A stretch of 64,000 nt of DNA from Flagellimonas meishanensis (GCF_019880545.1 NZ_JAINVW010000002.1:186001-250000), one strand, 5' to 3'. Positions 24,824-34,200 are shown, numbered from the stretch's first letter. Numbers and translations: made by a program. Notes: a model not told the origin generated them from the sequence alone.

Positions 24824-26292
24824 TCCAGTTTCACCTTTCGCTCTTTGATCAACCACAGACCGATAAAGGTCAATAACCCGTTCAGGGGCAGCAATTCGTA
24901 TCCCATCACGTAGCCACCTAAATATTCCGTTGGAATGTTGGCAATCAATGCGATCAGTACCACGGCCATAAGAGATACCAGCCAAACATACTTGTCCATA
25001 ATCTGGTGCTTGGTAAAAATACCGAAGGCAAAAAGTCCCAAAAGGGGACCGTAGGTATATCCAGCTACAGTCAATAAGCTATCGATCACATTACTGCTCA
25101 AAATATATTTAAAGGCGATGATCACCATGACCAGCATAACACTCATCCCAATATGAGTTTGTTTGCGTACCTTTTTTTGTTCCTCTTCCTTCTTCTTGCC
25201 AATATTTAAAAAATCCACACAAAATGAAGTGGTCAACGAAGTCAATGCACTGTCCGCACTACTGTAGGCGGCAGCAATCAATCCTAGCATAAAGGTGATG
25301 GCAAGCGTAATGCCCAGACCACTGTTAAGGGCAATCTCTGGAAAAAGAAGGTCTGTCTTTGGCTGACCGTCCATCAAGGGTATGGCCACACCATTTCTTT
25401 TGGCAAAAATAAACAGCAGCGCACCCAAAAGCATGAACAAAAAGGTGACCCCTACCAAAACAAAACTGAAGGATACCATATTTTTCTGGGCATCTTTCAA
25501 GGATTTACAAGTGAGGTTCTTCTGCATCATGTCTTGATCCAATCCGGTCATGCAAATGGTGACAAACATGCCACCCACGAAAGATTTGAGAAAATGATTT
25601 CGGTCCAACAGACTATCCGTGAACAGAAATTTGTTGTACTCACTCAATTCGTCGGAGGCCAAAAACTCCCCAAAACTCCAATCGAGCTCCCTATTTATGA
25701 AAATGATCGATAACACTACGGCCAAGATCATGAAGAACGTTTGCAGGGTATCGGTCCAAACAATGGTTTTTATCCCCCCTTTATTGGTATAAACCCAGAT
25801 CAGGAGAATGGAAATTATAACGGTGAACTCAAACCGAATACCTAGATCATCAAAAACAAATTGTTGCAACACAATAGCTACCAAGTACAATCGAAAAGCA
25901 GCCCCCAACACCCGGGAGATAAAAAAGAAAAAGGCCCCGGTTTTATGACTGACCGTACCAAAGCGTTCGAGCAGGTACTCGTAAATTGAGGTAAGATTGA
26001 GCCGATAGTAAAGGGGCAACAATACAAAAGCAACCACAAGATAACCCAAAAGATACCCCAGGACCACCTGCATATAACTGAATTGGGAATCCGCCACCCA
26101 TCCCGGAACCGAGATAAAGGTAACCCCTGACAGGGAAGCACCCACCATGCCAAAAGCCACCAAATACCATGGGGACGTTTTGCCTGCCTTAAAAAAATCG
26201 TCATTGGAATCGTTTTTTCCAGTAAAGTGGGAAATGATTATCAGCATCAAGAAATAGGCACCGATCAATAATAGAATCTGGGTAGAGGACAT
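24820..26292 (-). CDS. Sodium:solute symporter (SSS family)
   Basis: 490 residues starting at the Met of [17 protein letters not shown] (the ATG at 26292; a longer reading would run into the recR promoter region). Many membrane helices and SSS-family wording are present: [30 protein letters not shown], and [26 protein letters not shown], whose Ser/Thr residues lie at the Na2 sodium site. It would import a small organic solute with Na+ across the inner membrane. Substrate (sugar, sialic acid, proline and others) cannot be inferred. Divergent from recR with a 76-base gap. Confidence 0.9.
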   Translation of the reverse strand: MSSTQILLLIGAYFLMLIIISHFTGKNDSNDDFFKAGKTSPWYLVAFGMVGASLSGVTFISVPGWVADSQFSYMQVVLGYLLGYLVVAFVLLPLYYRLNLTSIYEYLLERFGTVSHKTGAFFFFISRVLGAAFRLYLVAIVLQQFVFDDLGIRFEFTVIISILLIWVYTNKGGIKTIVWTDTLQTFFMILAVVLSIIFINRELDWSFGEFLASDELSEYNKFLFTDSLLDRNHFLKSFVGGMFVTICMTGLDQDMMQKNLTCKSLKDAQKNMVSFSFVLVGVTFLFMLLGALLFIFAKRNGVAIPLMDGQPKTDLLFPEIALNSGLGITLAITFMLGLIAAAYSSADSALTSLTTSFCVDFLNIGKKKEEEQKKVRKQTHIGMSVMLVMVIIAFKYILSSNVIDSLLTVAGYTYGPLLGLFAFGIFTKHQIMDKYVWLVSLMAVVLIALIANIPTEYLGGYVMGYELLPLNGLLTFIGLWLIKERKVKLD

Positions 26293-26344
26293 AGTTGGAA
26301 TTTGAATTGCAAAATACAAAAGTAAATTGGTAACCGTAAAATTG

Positions 26345-26352
26345 TAATTTTG
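26345..26352 (+). promoter_or_regulatory. Candidate -7 box (TAATTTTG) for recR
   Basis: TAATTTTG fits TAnnTTTG and ends 16 bases before the recR ATG. A TTG lies 15 bases upstream (26327-26329). On the other strand, TACTTTTG at 26317-26324 is placed to serve the divergent symporter. Confidence 0.4.
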
Positions 26353-26368
26353 GCAAATATTCAATGGT

Positions 26369-26989
26369 ATGGAGTTTTCATCAAAGCTTTTGGAAAATGC
26401 GGTCTATGAAATGTCCCAATTGCCCGGGATTGGCAAGCGCACCGCATTGCGTTTGGTGCTCCATCTATTGAAACAGCCCGAGGAAAGAACCAATCTGTTG
26501 TCCACAGCATTGACGAAACTCAAAAGCCAGGTCAATTTCTGTAAATGCTGCAACAATATCTCGGACACTGAGCTGTGTGAGATATGTGCCAATACAAAGC
26601 GGGATGGGACCCTGGTCTGCGTGGTGGAGGACATCCGCGACGTTATGGCCATTGAGAATACTTCGCAGTATAATGGTCTTTACCATGTTTTGGGCGGAAA
26701 AATATCCCCGATGGAAGGAGTGGGTCCACAGGACCTAACCATCCAATCCCTGATTGAAAGGGTAAAAAAAGGAACCATCAAGGAGCTGATCTTTGCTTTG
26801 AGTTCCACCATGGAGGGTGACACGACCAATTTTTACATATACCGGCAATTGGAAGGATTGGAAATCACCACGTCCACAATAGCCCGGGGCATCTCCGTAG
26901 GAGATGAGCTGGAATATACCGATGAGGTGACCTTGGGCAGGAGCATCCTGCACAGGGTCCCGTTCGAGAGTTCCATTAAAGCAGGGTAG
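26369..26989 (+). CDS. recR: Recombination mediator protein RecR
   Basis: 206 residues. Works with RecF/RecO to load RecA at gaps. Features in order: N-terminal helix-hairpin-helix ([18 protein letters not shown]), a C4 zinc finger ([16 protein letters not shown]), a Toprim domain ([17 protein letters not shown] ... [19 protein letters not shown]) and the C-terminal Walker-B-like helix. Complete and of usual length. Divergent from the symporter gene. Confidence 0.96.
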   Translation: MEFSSKLLENAVYEMSQLPGIGKRTALRLVLHLLKQPEERTNLLSTALTKLKSQVNFCKCCNNISDTELCEICANTKRDGTLVCVVEDIRDVMAIENTSQYNGLYHVLGGKISPMEGVGPQDLTIQSLIERVKKGTIKELIFALSSTMEGDTTNFYIYRQLEGLEITTSTIARGISVGDELEYTDEVTLGRSILHRVPFESSIKAG

Positions 26990-27037
26990 GAAGATATTAT
27001 TTTTACGGTAAATTTAATAACAAGCAAATTTCTTTAT

Positions 27038-27045
27038 TATTTTTG
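27038..27045 (+). promoter_or_regulatory. Candidate -7 box (TATTTTTG) for the E2 gene
   Basis: TATTTTTG fits TAnnTTTG and lies 37 bases before the ATG at 27083, in an AT-rich 93-base gap after recR. Confidence 0.4.
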
Positions 27046-27082
27046 CAAAACCTAAGTCAATATTAGTACGCTAAATAAGAAT

Positions 27083-28438
27083 ATGTCAAAATTTGAGCTC
27101 AAATTACCGCAGATGGGAGAAAGTGTTGCCGAGGCAACATTGACCAATTGGCTAAAAGAAGTTGGCGACACCATAGAAATGGACGAAGCCGTATTTGAGA
27201 TTGCCACGGATAAGGTGGATTCCGAAGTGCCGAGTGAGGTGGAAGGCGTATTGCTTGAAAAGCGGTTTGGTATTGATGATGTCATCAAAGTAGGTGAAGT
27301 GGTTGCAGTTATCCAAATGGGGGGAGAGATATCTGAAAGTGTTGTTCAGCAGCAAGAAGAACCTGTGTTTGAAAGTACTGCAGAGGAACCCGTAGCGGTC
27401 CTAGAAAGTCAAATGGCCCACGCCAAGGAAACAGTTACAATGTCGTCCCCTGATTATTCCAAATCGGAGCGGTTTTATTCACCGTTGGTTAAAAATATCG
27501 CCAAGGAAGAAGGTGTTTCCATGGACGAACTGGAGGCCATCGTGGGAACGGGAAAGGAAGGCAGGGTGACCAAAAATGATATAAAGGCCTATCTTGAAAG
27601 TCGTTCTGCCAATGGAAATAAACCCGTTACCGCCCCTGTCGAGACTGAAAAGATACAGCCGAAACAGGAGCCCGTTGAAACCCCTAAGCCCATAGCCAAA
27701 ACGCAACCCGTACCTATTTCGGTTGCCGAGGGCGATGAAATAATCCCATTGACCCGAATGGGCAAGCTAATTGCTCAGCATATGGTGGATAGTGTGTCCA
27801 CTTCGGCCCATGTGCAGAGTTTTGTGGAGGTCGATGTCACCAATGTGGTCAACTGGAGGAACAAGGTCAAAAAAGCTTTTGAGGAAAGAGAAGGGGAGAA
27901 GCTGACGTTTACACCCATTTTTATGGAAGCAGTGGCCATGGCCCTTAAAAAATACCCCATGATGAACATTTCCTTGGATGGCGATAAGGTCATCAAAAAG
28001 AAAAACATCAATTTGGGTATGGCGGCCGCCCTGCCGGATGGCAATCTAATTGTTCCTGTCATCAAAAAGGCGGATCAGCTTAATTTGGTCGGCATGGCCA
28101 AAACGATCAATGACTTGGCCCATAGGGCCAGAACCAATCAATTGAAACCTGACGAAATCAAAGATGGGACCTATACCGTCACAAACGTAGGTTCCTTCGG
28201 AAGTGTATTTGGCACCCCCATCATCAATCAGCCCCAAGTAGGTATTTTGGCCCTGGGAGCCATTAGAAAAATGCCCTCAGTGATAGAGACCGATCAGGGA
28301 GAATATATCGGGATCCGGAGCAAAATGTTCCTTTCCCACAGCTATGACCACCGGGTGGTAAACGGTGCCCTGGGCGGTATGTTCGTGAAGACCGTTGCGG
28401 ATTACCTGGAAGCGTGGGATATTAACAGGGAAATCTAA
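27083..28438 (+). CDS. 2-oxo acid dehydrogenase E2 (lipoyl acyltransferase)
   Basis: 451 residues. Lipoyl domain (about 1-80) with the lipoylated Lys in ATDKVDSEVPSE; a Glu/Pro-rich linker; the peripheral subunit-binding domain (YSPLVKNIAKEEGVSMDELEAIVGTGKEGRVTKNDIKAYL); a second linker; and the catalytic domain with SHSYDHRVVNGALGG, carrying the His and Asp of the acyltransferase. The enzyme passes the acyl group from lipoate to CoA. Similarity in layout suggests the branched-chain or a generic 2-oxo acid complex; no E1 or E3 gene is adjacent, so the substrate is open. Confidence 0.92.
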   Translation: MSKFELKLPQMGESVAEATLTNWLKEVGDTIEMDEAVFEIATDKVDSEVPSEVEGVLLEKRFGIDDVIKVGEVVAVIQMGGEISESVVQQQEEPVFESTAEEPVAVLESQMAHAKETVTMSSPDYSKSERFYSPLVKNIAKEEGVSMDELEAIVGTGKEGRVTKNDIKAYLESRSANGNKPVTAPVETEKIQPKQEPVETPKPIAKTQPVPISVAEGDEIIPLTRMGKLIAQHMVDSVSTSAHVQSFVEVDVTNVVNWRNKVKKAFEEREGEKLTFTPIFMEAVAMALKKYPMMNISLDGDKVIKKKNINLGMAAALPDGNLIVPVIKKADQLNLVGMAKTINDLAHRARTNQLKPDEIKDGTYTVTNVGSFGSVFGTPIINQPQVGILALGAIRKMPSVIETDQGEYIGIRSKMFLSHSYDHRVVNGALGGMFVKTVADYLEAWDINREI

Positions 28439-28501
28439 GGTGTAATAGCGGTTTTTCCCTAGACTATTGTTAATTTGGGGTTTCTAACGAATTTTTCTGT
28501 T

Positions 28502-29284
28502 GTGAAGTCCATTATTACCCTCTTTCTTTCGCTCTTGCTTTTGTACGGGAACATGATTATGGCCCAGGATTTATCAAAATACGAGCAAAAGGAATTCAAG
28601 GTGGATGGAAAAACGCTTCCATACAGGATCTTGCTGCCAGACAATTTGGAAAAAGGAGTAAAATATCCATTGATAATCTTTCTTCACGGTTCTGGGGAAA
28701 GGGGTAACGACAATGAGGTGCAGTTGACCCACGGAGCCAGTTTGTTTTTACAGGATGAAGTCAGAAAAAAATATCCTGCCATTGTGGTATTTCCCCAGTG
28801 CTCGGCCAATAGTAGCTGGGCCAAATTGGATATCAAAGGTGAATTTCCCAATAGGGAGTTTATTTTTCATGAAGATGCAGCGCCCACTTCAGACATGGTT
28901 TTGCTCGAGGGACTTTTAAAACAAATTCGAAAAACCTATCAGGTTGATAAAAGAAGAATGTATGTTGGGGGTCTTTCCATGGGTGGTTTTGGCACTTTTG
29001 AATTGGTCCGGAGGAATCCGAAACTGTTCGCAGCGGCCTTTCCCATTTGTGGAGGAGCAAATCCCAAAATAAGCGATCAACTCAAAAAGTTGGATTGGTG
29101 GGTGTTTCATGGCGAGGCGGACCAAGTGGTTTCCGAAAAATATTCCGCCCAAATGGTACATGCCATGAAAGAACAGGGCATCAATGTAAAATATACAGTT
29201 TACCCAGGTGTGGGACACAATAGTTGGGACAATGCCTTTGCAGAGCCCGATTTACTCCCATGGCTTTTTTCCAAATCTAGATAA
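28502..29284 (+). CDS. Secreted alpha/beta-hydrolase (prolyl-oligopeptidase/esterase-like)
   Basis: 260 residues with the GTG at 28502 chosen because the signal peptide (VKSIITLFLSLLLLYGNMIMAQ) begins there; a TTG nine codons upstream is less likely. Alpha/beta-hydrolase fold: oxyanion segment PLIIFLHGSGERG, nucleophile elbow VGGLSMGGFG, catalytic Asp near FHGEADQVV and His in GVGHNSWD. Similar proteins are annotated as phospholipase/carboxylesterase or feruloyl-type esterases; the substrate is unknown. Its product probably acts in the periplasm or outside. Confidence 0.87.
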   Translation: MKSIITLFLSLLLLYGNMIMAQDLSKYEQKEFKVDGKTLPYRILLPDNLEKGVKYPLIIFLHGSGERGNDNEVQLTHGASLFLQDEVRKKYPAIVVFPQCSANSSWAKLDIKGEFPNREFIFHEDAAPTSDMVLLEGLLKQIRKTYQVDKRRMYVGGLSMGGFGTFELVRRNPKLFAAAFPICGGANPKISDQLKKLDWWVFHGEADQVVSEKYSAQMVHAMKEQGINVKYTVYPGVGHNSWDNAFAEPDLLPWLFSKSR

Positions 29285-29293
29285 ATCTATGCT

Positions 29294-30070
29294 ATGCAGT
29301 TAAAATTGACCAAGCCCATTTGCTTCTTTGACTTGGAGACCACTGGAACCAACGTGGCCAAGGATCGGATTGTTGAGATTTCGATACTGAAAATACATCC
29401 CAATGGAAACAAGGAAAGCAAAACATGGCTGGTGAACCCTGAAATGCCCATTCCACCCGAAGTTGTTGCCGTACATGGCATTTCCAACGAAAAAGTTGCC
29501 AACGAACCCACTTTTAAGGATCTCTCCCGGGAAATCTATACCATGATCAAGGACAGTGATCTGGCAGGATACAATTCAGATCGGTTTGATATTCCCCTTT
29601 TGGTTGAGGAAATGCTACGGGTGGGCGTCGATTTCGACATGAAAAATATGGTGTCGGTGGATGTGCAGACCATTTTCCATAAAATGGAGCAACGTACCCT
29701 CCAAGCAGCCTACAAATTTTATTGTGATAAAGACTTGGACAATGCCCACAGTGCCGAGGCAGACACAGTGGCAACCTATGAGGTGTTGCTTTCCCAGTTG
29801 GAACGTTACCCAGAATTGGAGAACAACATAAAAAAACTATCCGAGTTCACCACCCGGAAGCAATCGCTGGACTTTGCTGGTTTTATTGGATTGAATGAGG
29901 AGGAAGAGCCCATATTCGCCTTTGGAAAACATAAGGGCAAGACCGTGGACGAAGTAATGGAGCAGGAACCCGGGTATTTTGGCTGGATTTTGAACGCCGA
30001 TTTTCCCTTGTATACCAAAAAAGTGCTCACCCAGATAAAGTTGAGCAAGCTCAATAACAAATTGTCCTAA
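29294..30070 (+). CDS. DEDDh 3'-5' exonuclease with C-terminal extra domain
   Basis: 258 residues. The exonuclease domain (1-175) has the four catalytic acids: FDLETTG (Asp, Glu), YNSDRFDIPLL (Asp), and HSAEADTVATYEV (His, Asp), as in the DNA polymerase III epsilon family. Residues about 195-245 (FAGFIGLNEEEEPIFAFGKHKGKTVDEV ... YFGWIL) resemble the DUF3820-type module often attached to such exonucleases. Probably a stand-alone DNA or RNA exonuclease rather than the replicative proofreading subunit. Nine bases after the esterase gene, 18 before the FAH gene. Confidence 0.9.
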   Translation: MQLKLTKPICFFDLETTGTNVAKDRIVEISILKIHPNGNKESKTWLVNPEMPIPPEVVAVHGISNEKVANEPTFKDLSREIYTMIKDSDLAGYNSDRFDIPLLVEEMLRVGVDFDMKNMVSVDVQTIFHKMEQRTLQAAYKFYCDKDLDNAHSAEADTVATYEVLLSQLERYPELENNIKKLSEFTTRKQSLDFAGFIGLNEEEEPIFAFGKHKGKTVDEVMEQEPGYFGWILNADFPLYTKKVLTQIKLSKLNNKLS

Positions 30071-30088
30071 AAAAATCCATTGTCACCC

Positions 30089-30700
30089 ATGAAACTGATT
30101 TGCATCGGCAGGAACTATGCCGCACATATTGATGAGCTTAAGAACGAAAGGCCAACCGAGCCTGTGGTTTTTATCAAGCCCGATTCCGCCATCTTGCCGA
30201 AGGAACAGGATTTCTACATTCCGGAGTTTTCAAAAGACGTGCACTACGAAGTGGAAGTGTTGGTAAAAATAAAAAAGGTGGGAAAACATATCGCCAAGGA
30301 GTTTGCCCATAAATATTATGACGAGATTGGCCTTGGGATAGATTTCACGGCCCGGGACCTTCAATCCCAATTAAAGGCGAAGGGATTGCCCTGGGAAAAA
30401 GCCAAGGGATTTGATGGTGCGGCGGTAGTGGGTAAGTGGAAGCCCAAATCAATGTACGAAAGTGTTGACAACCTCAATTTTTCTTTGAAAAAAAATGGGG
30501 AAACTGTGCAGGAGGGCAATACCTCCTTGATGTTGTGGAAGATAGATGAACTCATTGCCCACGTATCTACCTATTTTATGCTCAAAAAAGGGGATATTTT
30601 GTTCACGGGCACACCTGCGGGTGTTGGTAAAGTTGACCCAAATGACTACCTTTCTGGTATGCTTGAGGGGGAGCAGTTTTTTGAAATAATGGTAAAATAA
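30089..30700 (+). CDS. Fumarylacetoacetate hydrolase family protein
   Basis: 203 residues; the ATG at 30089 begins MKLICIGRNYAAHIDELKN, the family N-terminus. Metal-binding and active-site motifs: IKPDSAIL, HYEVEVLVKI (Glu ligands), GLGIDFTARDLQ (Asp), KGFDGAAVVG, and FTGTPAGVGKV. FAH-fold enzymes cleave C-C bonds of 3-oxo acids (for example acylpyruvases or oxaloacetate decarboxylases). The short single-domain form points to an acylpyruvase/FAHD1-like activity, but this is an inference. Its stop overlaps the next ATG by one base (TAATG). Confidence 0.9.
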   Translation: MKLICIGRNYAAHIDELKNERPTEPVVFIKPDSAILPKEQDFYIPEFSKDVHYEVEVLVKIKKVGKHIAKEFAHKYYDEIGLGIDFTARDLQSQLKAKGLPWEKAKGFDGAAVVGKWKPKSMYESVDNLNFSLKKNGETVQEGNTSLMLWKIDELIAHVSTYFMLKKGDILFTGTPAGVGKVDPNDYLSGMLEGEQFFEIMVK

Positions 30701-31038
30701 TGATTTACAACCTCGACAAAATCAATGAAATGGCAGAAGGAGACCAAGACTTTGTGATTTCCGTCATTTCTGTTTTTTTGGATGAAGTCCCTGCCGACTT
30801 GGCCAGTCTTGAAAACGCCATAGAGGCGGAAGACTACGAAAACATATACAAGATGGCGCACAAAATAAAACCCAATGTGGATTTATTGGGCATGGAACAG
30901 ACCAGGGCCACCGCCTTGGAAATTGAGACCATGGGCAAAACAGAGGCCAGTATGGACGAGATCAAGGGTCATTTTCCCTTGTTGAAAACCGATGTGCACC
31001 AGGTTATTTCAGAGCTCAGAAAAGATTTCGATTTATAG
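30700..31038 (+). CDS. Histidine phosphotransfer (HPt) domain protein
   Basis: 112 residues, all helical, with the phospho-accepting His in IYKMAHKIKPNVDLLGM, the standard HPt helix. It would relay phosphate between a hybrid histidine kinase and a response regulator in the cytosol. No kinase or regulator is adjacent; instead it is coupled by one-base overlap to an FAH-fold gene and abuts cinA directly. Partners must be elsewhere. Family call is firm. Confidence 0.88.
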   Translation: MIYNLDKINEMAEGDQDFVISVISVFLDEVPADLASLENAIEAEDYENIYKMAHKIKPNVDLLGMEQTRATALEIETMGKTEASMDEIKGHFPLLKTDVHQVISELRKDFDL

Positions 31039-32286
31039 ATGCAGGCAGAGATCATAACCATTGGGGATGAAATTCTCATTGGTCAAATCGTGGATTCCAA
31101 CTCTGCATTCATAGCCAAGGAATTGAACAAAATTGGTGTTTCGGTCTACCAGATAACCTCCATTCAAGATGACCGAGAACATATTTTGGATGCCTTGGAG
31201 ACGGCAAAGAACAGGTCTTCCCTGGTCATCATCACCGGTGGGCTCGGACCAACAAAGGACGATGTCACCAAACCCACACTCTGTGAATACTTTGATGATG
31301 AACTGATCCAGAACGGGACCATTCTTGCCCATATCGAGGAACTTTTTCAAAAATATATCTCCACGCCAATTTCCGATTTGAACAGAAAACAGGCCCTCGT
31401 ACCTTCAAAAGCACAGCTACTGCACAACGGATTTGGAACGGCCCCGGGGCTTTGGATGGAGAAAGAGCAGACAGCCTTTGTCTTTCTTCCCGGAGTACCC
31501 TACGAGATGAAACATCTGTTGACCGGTCACGTGCTTCCCAAGATCATCAAGGAATATGAACGTCCCTATATTTTGCACAAAACGATCATGACCTACGGGT
31601 TGGGAGAAAGTGCCATTGCCAATAAGATAGCGGAATGGGAGGACAACTTACCCTCCTATATAAAATTGGCCTATTTGCCCAATCTGGGGCGGGTACGGTT
31701 GCGATTGACGGCACGAGGGACCGATAAAGACCTTTTGTTGAAGGGTTTGGCAAGCGAGACCAAAAAATTGCATCCGTTGATTGGGGATATCATCTATGGA
31801 GAAGAAGAGGACGAATCCTTGGAGCACCAGATTGGAAAACTATTGACCCAAAAACAGATGACCTTGGCCACCGCGGAGAGTTTCACTGGGGGAAGAATTG
31901 CAGAGCAGCTGACTTCAATCCCCGGTGCTTCAAAATACTTCAAGGGCAGCGTGGTAAGCTATGCAACGGAGACCAAGATTAAACTGCTGGGGGTTCCTGA
32001 AGAATTGATCTCGAAACATTCGGTTGTGAGCAGCGAAGTGGCCGTGGCCATGGCGAAAAATGCCAGGCAAATCCTGGAAACGGACTTTGCTATTGCCACG
32101 ACGGGCAATGCAGGGCCCACAAAAGGGGATTCGGACGAGGAAATTGGCACTGTTTTTCTTGCCATTAGTACGCCGGAACGCACTTTTGCCCAACATTTTA
32201 CCATGGGAAACCACAGGGAACGCATTGTACAAAAATCCGTGAACAAAGCGTTGGAACTATTGTTCAGGGAAATTTTAAATTTCTGA
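31039..32286 (+). CDS. cinA: CinA-like NMN deamidase / competence-damage protein
   Basis: 415 residues, the full two-domain form. N-terminal MoCF-like domain ([50 protein letters not shown]) and C-terminal CinA domain with nicotinamide mononucleotide amidohydrolase motifs ([24 protein letters not shown] ... [23 protein letters not shown]). It removes the amide from NMN in NAD recycling. It starts directly after the HPt stop codon. Complete. Confidence 0.93.
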   Translation: MQAEIITIGDEILIGQIVDSNSAFIAKELNKIGVSVYQITSIQDDREHILDALETAKNRSSLVIITGGLGPTKDDVTKPTLCEYFDDELIQNGTILAHIEELFQKYISTPISDLNRKQALVPSKAQLLHNGFGTAPGLWMEKEQTAFVFLPGVPYEMKHLLTGHVLPKIIKEYERPYILHKTIMTYGLGESAIANKIAEWEDNLPSYIKLAYLPNLGRVRLRLTARGTDKDLLLKGLASETKKLHPLIGDIIYGEEEDESLEHQIGKLLTQKQMTLATAESFTGGRIAEQLTSIPGASKYFKGSVVSYATETKIKLLGVPEELISKHSVVSSEVAVAMAKNARQILETDFAIATTGNAGPTKGDSDEEIGTVFLAISTPERTFAQHFTMGNHRERIVQKSVNKALELLFREILNF

Positions 32287-32294
32287 AAAAGAAT

Positions 32295-32326
32295 TTTGTC
32301 CATCCAGCCAAAAAGGTATAAATTTG
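32295..32326 (+). promoter_or_regulatory. Promoter of the rpmB-rpmG-DUF4295 operon
   Basis: TTTG (32295-32298) and TAAATTTG (32319-32326) are 20 bases apart, close to the Bacteroidota -33/-7 pattern. The rpmB ATG is 33 bases downstream. A GGGAG just before the ATG (32355-32359) is a rare Shine-Dalgarno-like stretch. Confidence 0.55.
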
Positions 32327-32359
32327 CAGCCTCAATAAAATCACTCAAAAGTTAGGGAG

Positions 32360-32587
32360 ATGTCTAAAGTTTGTGAAGTAACAGGAAAAAAGGTGATGTT
32401 CGGCAACAACGTTTCCTTCTCCATCAACAAAACCAGGAGAAGATTCGATGCCAATATCTCCAAAAAACGATTCTTCGTGCCCGAAGAAGACCGATGGGTA
32501 ACCTTGAACGTTTCCGCTAGGGGGTTGAAGATCATCAATAAAAAAGGAATCTCTGCTGTATTGAAGGAAATCAGTTCCAAAAAATAA
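32360..32587 (+). CDS. rpmB: 50S ribosomal protein L28
   Basis: 75 residues: MSKVCEVTGKKVMFGNNVSFS starts exactly like bL28, and WVTLNVSARGLKIINKKGI carries the C-terminal signature. First gene of a three-gene ribosomal operon (next gene after 19 bases). Confidence 0.96.
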   Translation: MSKVCEVTGKKVMFGNNVSFSINKTRRRFDANISKKRFFVPEEDRWVTLNVSARGLKIINKKGISAVLKEISSKK

Positions 32588-32606
32588 GTAGTTTAAGCAC
32601 GATACA

Positions 32607-32789
32607 ATGGCAAAGAAAGGAAATAGAATTCAGGTCATTTTGGAATGTACGGAGCACAAGGAATCCGGTATGCCCGGAACTTCAAGGTACATCACCACAA
32701 AGAACAAGAAAAACACGCCAGATAGGATGGAGATCAAAAAATTCAACCCGATCCTAAAGCGTATGACCATTCACAAAGAAATCAAGTAA
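32607..32789 (+). CDS. rpmG: 50S ribosomal protein L33
   Basis: 60 residues: [18 protein letters not shown] ... [30 protein letters not shown] is typical of bL33. The four-Cys zinc ribbon is lost (only one Cys, in LECTEH), so this is a zinc-independent form. It lies between rpmB and the DUF4295 gene. Confidence 0.95.
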   Translation: MAKKGNRIQVILECTEHKESGMPGTSRYITTKNKKNTPDRMEIKKFNPILKRMTIHKEIK

Positions 32790-32832
32790 TAGGGATTTCA
32801 CCTCTGGTAGCATCCCAACAAAAATATAAGCC

Positions 32833-32985
32833 ATGGCAAAGAAAACGGTAGCAACACTTCAGTCATCATCAAAAAGATTGACCAAGGCCATTAAAATGGT
32901 CAAGTCTCCCAAAACAGGCGCATACACTTTTGTAGAGTCCGTAATGGCGCCAGAAATGGTCAACGATTGGCTGAACAAGCAATAA
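32833..32985 (+). CDS. DUF4295 small basic protein
   Basis: 50 residues (MAKKTVATLQSSSKRLTKAI ... PEMVNDWLNKQ), basic, 43 bases after rpmG. DUF4295 proteins are known in Bacteroidota at this position behind L28 and L33. Small size, charge and operon suggest a ribosome-associated protein. I recall that structural work on the Flavobacterium johnsoniae ribosome named an extra large-subunit protein, bL38, but cannot confirm that it is this family. A terminator follows 27 bases after the stop. Confidence 0.88.
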   Translation: MAKKTVATLQSSSKRLTKAIKMVKSPKTGAYTFVESVMAPEMVNDWLNKQ

Positions 32986-33012
32986 GGATCTAGTCCCCAG
33001 TACGAAATTGAA

Positions 33013-33037
33013 AGTCGCTGTTTAGCGGCTTTTTTTA
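33013..33037 (+). terminator. Terminator of the rpmB operon
   Basis: AGTCGCT (33013-33019) pairs with AGCGGCT (33024-33030) with one G-T pair, followed by eight T residues. Confidence 0.75.
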
Positions 33038-33045
33038 TTCCCAAA

Positions 33046-33126
33046 GGTCATTTCGAGGGAGTGCCGATGGGTATCTGGACGACTGGTTAATCTCTGGTTG
33101 GATTTTATGCTCCGCTCGAAATGACC
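33046..33126. repeat. REP-like palindromic intergenic element
   Basis: GGTCATTTCGAG (33046-33057) and its exact complement CTCGAAATGACC (33115-33126) bound an 81-base element between the rpmB operon terminator and ftsY. The phrase GTCATTTCGAGCGGAG, read on the minus strand, resembles intergenic repeats that I know from many flavobacterial chromosomes. No second copy is seen in this window. Confidence 0.65.
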
Positions 33127-33158
33127 GGGTAACTTTAACAAAACTCCCCTTACTTTCC

Positions 33159-33166
33159 TATCTTTG
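33159..33166 (+). promoter_or_regulatory. Candidate -7 box (TATCTTTG) for ftsY
   Basis: TATCTTTG fits TAnnTTTG, 22 bases before the ftsY ATG. No good -33 box; the upstream side is the REP-like element. Confidence 0.4.
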
Positions 33167-33188
33167 GATTTCGTTTCAAGCAGACCCA

Positions 33189-34148
33189 ATGAGTTTATTC
33201 AAGAATATATTTTCAAAGGACAAAAAAGAGACCTTGGACAAGGGATTGGAAAAATCCAAGACCAGTTTTTTTGGCAAGTTGAGCAAGGCCGTTGCAGGAA
33301 AATCCAAGGTGGATGATGAGGTGCTGGACAACCTGGAAGAGGTATTGGTCACTTCCGATGTTGGCGTGAACACCACACTCAAGATCATTGAACGCATCGA
33401 AGAGCGTGTTTCTAGGGACAAATACATGGGCACCGAGGAGCTGAATACGATCCTACGGGAGGAAATAGCAGGACTTTTGTCGGAAACCCATACTGGTGAA
33501 GCAGACGAATTCTCAGTGCCCACGGATAAAAAACCGTATGTGATCATGGTAGTGGGGGTCAATGGCGTAGGCAAGACCACAACCATTGGCAAGTTGGCCT
33601 ACCAATTTAAAAAACAGGGGCTAAAGGTGGTCCTGGGTGCAGCGGATACCTTCCGTGCTGCGGCCATAGACCAGTTGCAGGTGTGGGCGGGACGTGTAGG
33701 CGTGCCCATCATCAAACAAAAAATGGGCAGTGATCCTGCCTCCGTGGCTTTCGATACACTAAATGCTGCCGTGGCAGAAAATGCCGATGTGGTTTTGGTG
33801 GATACCGCTGGGCGCTTGCACAATAAGGTCAATCTGATGAACGAACTGGCCAAGGTAAAGCGTGTGATGCAAAAAGTGGTGCCCGATGCCCCGCACGATG
33901 TATTGCTGGTATTGGATGGCTCCACAGGACAAAATGCCTTTGAACAGGCCAAGCAGTTTACCAAAGCCACCGAGGTGACCAGTTTGGCCGTTACCAAATT
34001 GGACGGAACTGCCAAAGGCGGGGTGGTCATCGGTATTTCGGACCAATTTCAAATCCCTGTAAAATATATTGGGGTAGGCGAGGGCCTGGAAGACCTTCAG
34101 GTTTTTAATAAATACGAGTTTGTGGATTCGTTTTTTAAGCTTAATTAG
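33189..34148 (+). CDS. ftsY: Signal recognition particle receptor FtsY
   Basis: 319 residues, a short form with little N-terminal acidic domain. SRP GTPase NG domain: helical N-domain, G1 VGVNGVGKTTTIGKLA (about 118-133), DTFRAAAIDQL, G3 LVDTAGRLHNK, G4 TKLDGTAKGG and the closing GVGEGLEDLQVF. It docks SRP-ribosome complexes at the inner membrane for co-translational insertion. The downstream neighbour in relatives is often rimO; here they are separated by an AT-rich islet and a DUF2911 gene. Confidence 0.97.
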   Translation: MSLFKNIFSKDKKETLDKGLEKSKTSFFGKLSKAVAGKSKVDDEVLDNLEEVLVTSDVGVNTTLKIIERIEERVSRDKYMGTEELNTILREEIAGLLSETHTGEADEFSVPTDKKPYVIMVVGVNGVGKTTTIGKLAYQFKKQGLKVVLGAADTFRAAAIDQLQVWAGRVGVPIIKQKMGSDPASVAFDTLNAAVAENADVVLVDTAGRLHNKVNLMNELAKVKRVMQKVVPDAPHDVLLVLDGSTGQNAFEQAKQFTKATEVTSLAVTKLDGTAKGGVVIGISDQFQIPVKYIGVGEGLEDLQVFNKYEFVDSFFKLN

Positions 34149-34200
34149 AAAATAGGCTTTCAGTTTAACTTGGAGAAAAACCTAGACTATGTGTAGTTGT

